Positions 35,180 through 37,072 of a stretch of DNA of 37,072 bases are shown one piece after another. Location: contig PWUU01000018.1 in NCBI GenBank assembly GCA_003562475.1, positions 1 to 37,072 on the forward strand, read 5' to 3'. How positions within the stretch are numbered: position 1 is the stretch's first letter; every line of letters starts with the position of its first letter. The position numbers and the translations under genes are program-made. The stretch comes from Dehalococcoidia bacterium. Its GTDB lineage: Bacteria > Chloroflexota > Dehalococcoidia > GIF9 > AB-539-J10. The notes under the pieces were generated by a model. It was not told the DNA's origin and ran no database searches. It worked only from the letters and a program-made list of their open reading frames with translations.

Positions 35180-36565
35180 GTGTTCGATCACGACGCACTG
35201 CTGTCGCGCGGCTTTGTTCCGGGACGCCGGCTCGCCCTCGACATCGCAGAACATGCGCTGAAGGCCGTCGATCCCTATCGCGCCGTCCTGTCGCGTCTCA
35301 GCGTGGAGGCGGGTCGACTGCATGTCGATGGGGACGTATACGACCTCGACTCGTTTCAGCACATCTACGTCGTGGGCGGCGGCAAGGCGTGCTACCACCA
35401 GGCGCTGGCGGTGGAGGAGCTGCTGGGCGACCGCATAACCGACGGCTTCGTGTCCGTCAGGGTCGGGCAGCTCGGCCCGTTTGTGGCACGCCATGGCGCG
35501 TTGCACCGCATCCGTGTGAAGGAATCGGCACACCCGGTCCCGGACGAAACCAGCCTTCAGGCTGGAGAGGAGATTCTGGCCATTGCGCAGAAGGTGAGGC
35601 CGCGCGATCTCGTCCTCTGCCTTATGTCCGGCGGCACATCCGCGCAGGTCATCGCGCCCGTCCCCGGCGTGTCGGTGGAGGACAAGGCCACAGTGAACCG
35701 CCTGCTGGTGACCAGCGGCGCGGAGGTCACGGAGATAATGACGGTCCGCCGCCACCTGTCGCGTATCAAGGGCGGCCAGCTCGCGCTGCGGCTCTATCCC
35801 GCCACCGCCATCACCCTTACGGTGTCGGATGAGAAGACGGACTCGATCGTCTGGAACACCGACTGGATGAGCCCGAATGGCACCAGTCCTGCCGATGCCA
35901 TCGCCATCCTCGAGCGCTACGAGCTCTGGGAGCGCATGCCGGAGTCGGTTCGCGACTGCCTCGACACGGCGAGTCGCCGCGGAATGCCGGAGGAAGTGCC
36001 CGCCGATGCCATGATGAAGCGGTACATGGTTGTCCGGACCAGGGACATCTTCGAGGCGGCGGTGGAGCGAAGCCGGGAGCTCGGCCTCACCCCGTTGCCG
36101 CTCACCACGCTGCTGAGCGGCGAGAGCCGCGAGGTAGGACGGGCGCTGGCGAGCATCGCCCGCGAGGTGCTCCTCAGCGGCCATCCGGTCGCAGCACCCT
36201 GCGCGCTCATCGCCACGGGCGAGACGGGAGTTCGCCTGCGGCGCGAGCCAATCGGCGAGGGAGGTGCCAACCAGGAGCTGGCGGCGGGGGCGTGTGTCGA
36301 TCTGGCGCCGGACGCGCCGGTGGCGGTCCTGGCGCTGGATACCGATGGCTCCGATGGCCCAACGGAGATTGCCGGCGCGCTGACCGATGGTACCACGCTC
36401 CAGCGTGCGCGTGACGCTGGTGTCAACCTGTACCGTGCACTGAACGACCACGACATCTCGCGCGCCCTGCGCGCATCCGGCGACGCAGTGGTGACCGGTC
36501 CTACCGGCACCAATGTCAACGACATCGTCGTCATCGTCGTGCTGTCCCAACCCGCAGCCCTGTGA
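35180..36565 (+). CDS. Glycerate 2-kinase (MOFRL family) homologue, divergent
   Basis: About 461 residues resembling MOFRL/DUF4147 glycerate kinases, which phosphorylate D-glycerate to 2-phosphoglycerate. Family motifs: YVVGGGKACYHQAL (conserved Lys69), AHPVPDETS, VRRHLSRIKGG (about 190-199), GEGGANQELAAGA, DTDGSDGPTEIAGA and TGPTGTNVND at the C-terminus. The usual SGGGSAL segment reads SGGTSAQV here, and the lysine loop lacks the common GAGKAS form, so substrate use may differ. I chose GTG 35180 with GGGGGT 7 nt upstream; GTG 35165 would add five residues. It follows the enolase-like gene under one apparent promoter. Together they suggest glycerate (or a related acid) to a PEP-like product. 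Confidence 0.87.
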   Translation: MFDHDALLSRGFVPGRRLALDIAEHALKAVDPYRAVLSRLSVEAGRLHVDGDVYDLDSFQHIYVVGGGKACYHQALAVEELLGDRITDGFVSVRVGQLGPFVARHGALHRIRVKESAHPVPDETSLQAGEEILAIAQKVRPRDLVLCLMSGGTSAQVIAPVPGVSVEDKATVNRLLVTSGAEVTEIMTVRRHLSRIKGGQLALRLYPATAITLTVSDEKTDSIVWNTDWMSPNGTSPADAIAILERYELWERMPESVRDCLDTASRRGMPEEVPADAMMKRYMVVRTRDIFEAAVERSRELGLTPLPLTTLLSGESREVGRALASIAREVLLSGHPVAAPCALIATGETGVRLRREPIGEGGANQELAAGACVDLAPDAPVAVLALDTDGSDGPTEIAGALTDGTTLQRARDAGVNLYRALNDHDISRALRASGDAVVTGPTGTNVNDIVVIVVLSQPAAL

Positions 36566-36621
36566 CCTGCGCCCTCGTGCTGTCATTCTCATCTGCGAAG
36601 GCTGCTCGGGAATCATCCTGC
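36566..36621. other. Spacer after the glycerate kinase gene
   Basis: From the kinase stop to the palindrome I see no terminator or gene. Beyond it, everything to the window end (36622-37072) is repeat DNA. Confidence 0.5.
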
Positions 36622-36691
36622 CCCAATTCCGGGGACAGCCATCCACCATGTCTCTATGAACAGAATCGATTATGGTGTCCCCACAATTGGG
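36622..36691. mobile_element. 70-bp imperfect palindrome, MITE or RAYT-type repeat
   Basis: CCCAATTCCGGGGACA (36622-36637) and TGTCCCCACAATTGGG (36676-36691) match as inverted repeats at 14 of 16 positions. Inside, CACCAT (36645-36650) and ATGGTG (36672-36677) also pair. The AATTnnGGGGACAccat pattern resembles termini seen with IS200-like REP-associated transposases. No transposase gene is in the window, so this would be a non-autonomous copy. Confidence 0.5.
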
Positions 36692-37072
36692 CCCGCTGGA
36701 TGGGAGGCATCGGGCGGTCCGCTGTAGGGATCGATTCCCACATCGACCCGCCAGACGGGGGCCAGGGATATACGCAGGGGCGGGATACATCCCGCCCGCA
36801 CTCCGGTATGCATGCCGCGACACCTGTGTGGGCCGCTATGGACGGTCCGGCATGGTCCGCTGTAGGGGTCGATTCCCACATCGACCCGCAGGCGGGGTGG
36901 ATGTGATTCCGTTCGCAGGGGCGGGATACATCCCTCCCGCACTCCGGTATGCATGCCGCGACACCTGTGTGGGCCGCCATGGATGGTCCGGCATGGTCCG
37001 CTGTAGGGGTCGATTCCCACATCGACCCGCAGGGGGTGGTGCGGCATGGTTATGTGAAGGGGCGGGATACAT
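36692..37072. repeat. Tandem array of two alternating palindromes, about 141-bp period, cut by the window edge
   Basis: Element A (GGGTCGAT-N6-ATCGACCC, loop TCCCAC) occurs with its GTAGGG lead at 36724, 36862 and 37003. Element B (GGGCGGGAT-AC-ATCCCGCCC) occurs with its lead near 36774, 36915 and 37057. Spacings are 138 and 141 for A, 141 and 142 for B. From B to the next A about 62 bp are nearly identical (including GGTATGCATGCCGCGACACC); from A to the next B the 22-27 bp differ. A1 has one mismatch in its stem, as does B2, and the part before A1 is degenerate. Minus-strand frames repeat with the array and are not genes. Confidence 0.85.

Noticed and set aside
33798-36823. Minus-strand frames of 466 and 575 codons opposite the enolase-like and kinase genes
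   Set aside because: GC-rich codon-position mirror frames; Arg/His/Gly-rich with no family resemblance, while the plus strand has full-length conserved motifs.
36654-37047. Repetitive 46/47-residue-period minus-strand frames over the terminal array
   Set aside because: The array period is near a multiple of three, so several frames stay open together; palindromes and variable linkers indicate noncoding repeat DNA.
36692-37072. CRISPR array
   Set aside because: The conserved module is about 115 bp and the linkers only 22-27 bp, with two different palindromes per unit; no cas genes nearby.

Overview
The window is bacterial, about 58-62% GC. Shine-Dalgarno sites are clear, several genes start with TTG or GTG, and TAG, TGA and TAA all serve as stops. 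The gene mix (a GlgE-type alpha-glucan operon, an iron-sulfur aldo/keto reductase, two OFA/MCT-like MFS carriers, a PAC2 protein, HtpX, DtxR-feoA-feoB, palindrome-rich intergenic repeats) suggests Chloroflexota, perhaps Dehalococcoidia. That placement is a guess from gene content, because no rRNA or tRNA is present.

Region 1 (1-19719, all minus strand) is an alpha-glucan and trehalose block. In transcription order it reads glgP, gap with a promoter candidate, glgE, treS-maltokinase fusion, malQ, glgB, treZ, a GH57/DUF3536 protein, treY, and an MFS carrier cut by the window edge. Several genes overlap by 4 bp. TreS, maltokinase, GlgE and GlgB make up the GlgE route from trehalose/maltose to branched glucan. 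GlgP and MalQ degrade and remodel it, and TreY/TreZ release trehalose from it. treZ carries an in-frame TAG after codon 177, upstream of all catalytic residues, so the TreYZ branch is broken or the base is a sequence error.

Region 2 (19720-24948) holds a 3-aminobutyryl-CoA ammonia-lyase-like hotdog protein, a class I methyltransferase, a D-2-hydroxyacid dehydrogenase (glyoxylate/hydroxypyruvate reductase type), an MFS carrier, and an aldo/keto reductase with two C-terminal 4Fe-4S motifs.

Region 3 (24949-28711) is an iron module: a DtxR-family regulator with a palindromic operator directly before its first ATG, then feoA and feoB. A convergent HtpX-type protease with an EF-hand-like loop follows.

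Region 4 (28712-33476) has a PAC2-family protein, a second OFA/MCT-like MFS carrier, an unrecognised 222-residue protein with weak uracil-DNA-glycosylase-like features, and a multi-pass membrane protein with a DUF4870-like first half.

Region 5 (33477-37072) has a strong promoter candidate followed by an enolase-like protein with altered catalytic residues and a divergent glycerate-2-kinase (MOFRL) homologue. It ends in noncoding DNA: a 70-bp imperfect palindrome of transposon or RAYT style, then a tandem array (period about 138-142 bp) of two alternating palindromes that runs off the window. The points most worth following are the altered enolase/kinase pair, the treZ nonsense codon, the mixed metal site of the DtxR regulator, the EF-hand in HtpX, and the terminal repeat array.
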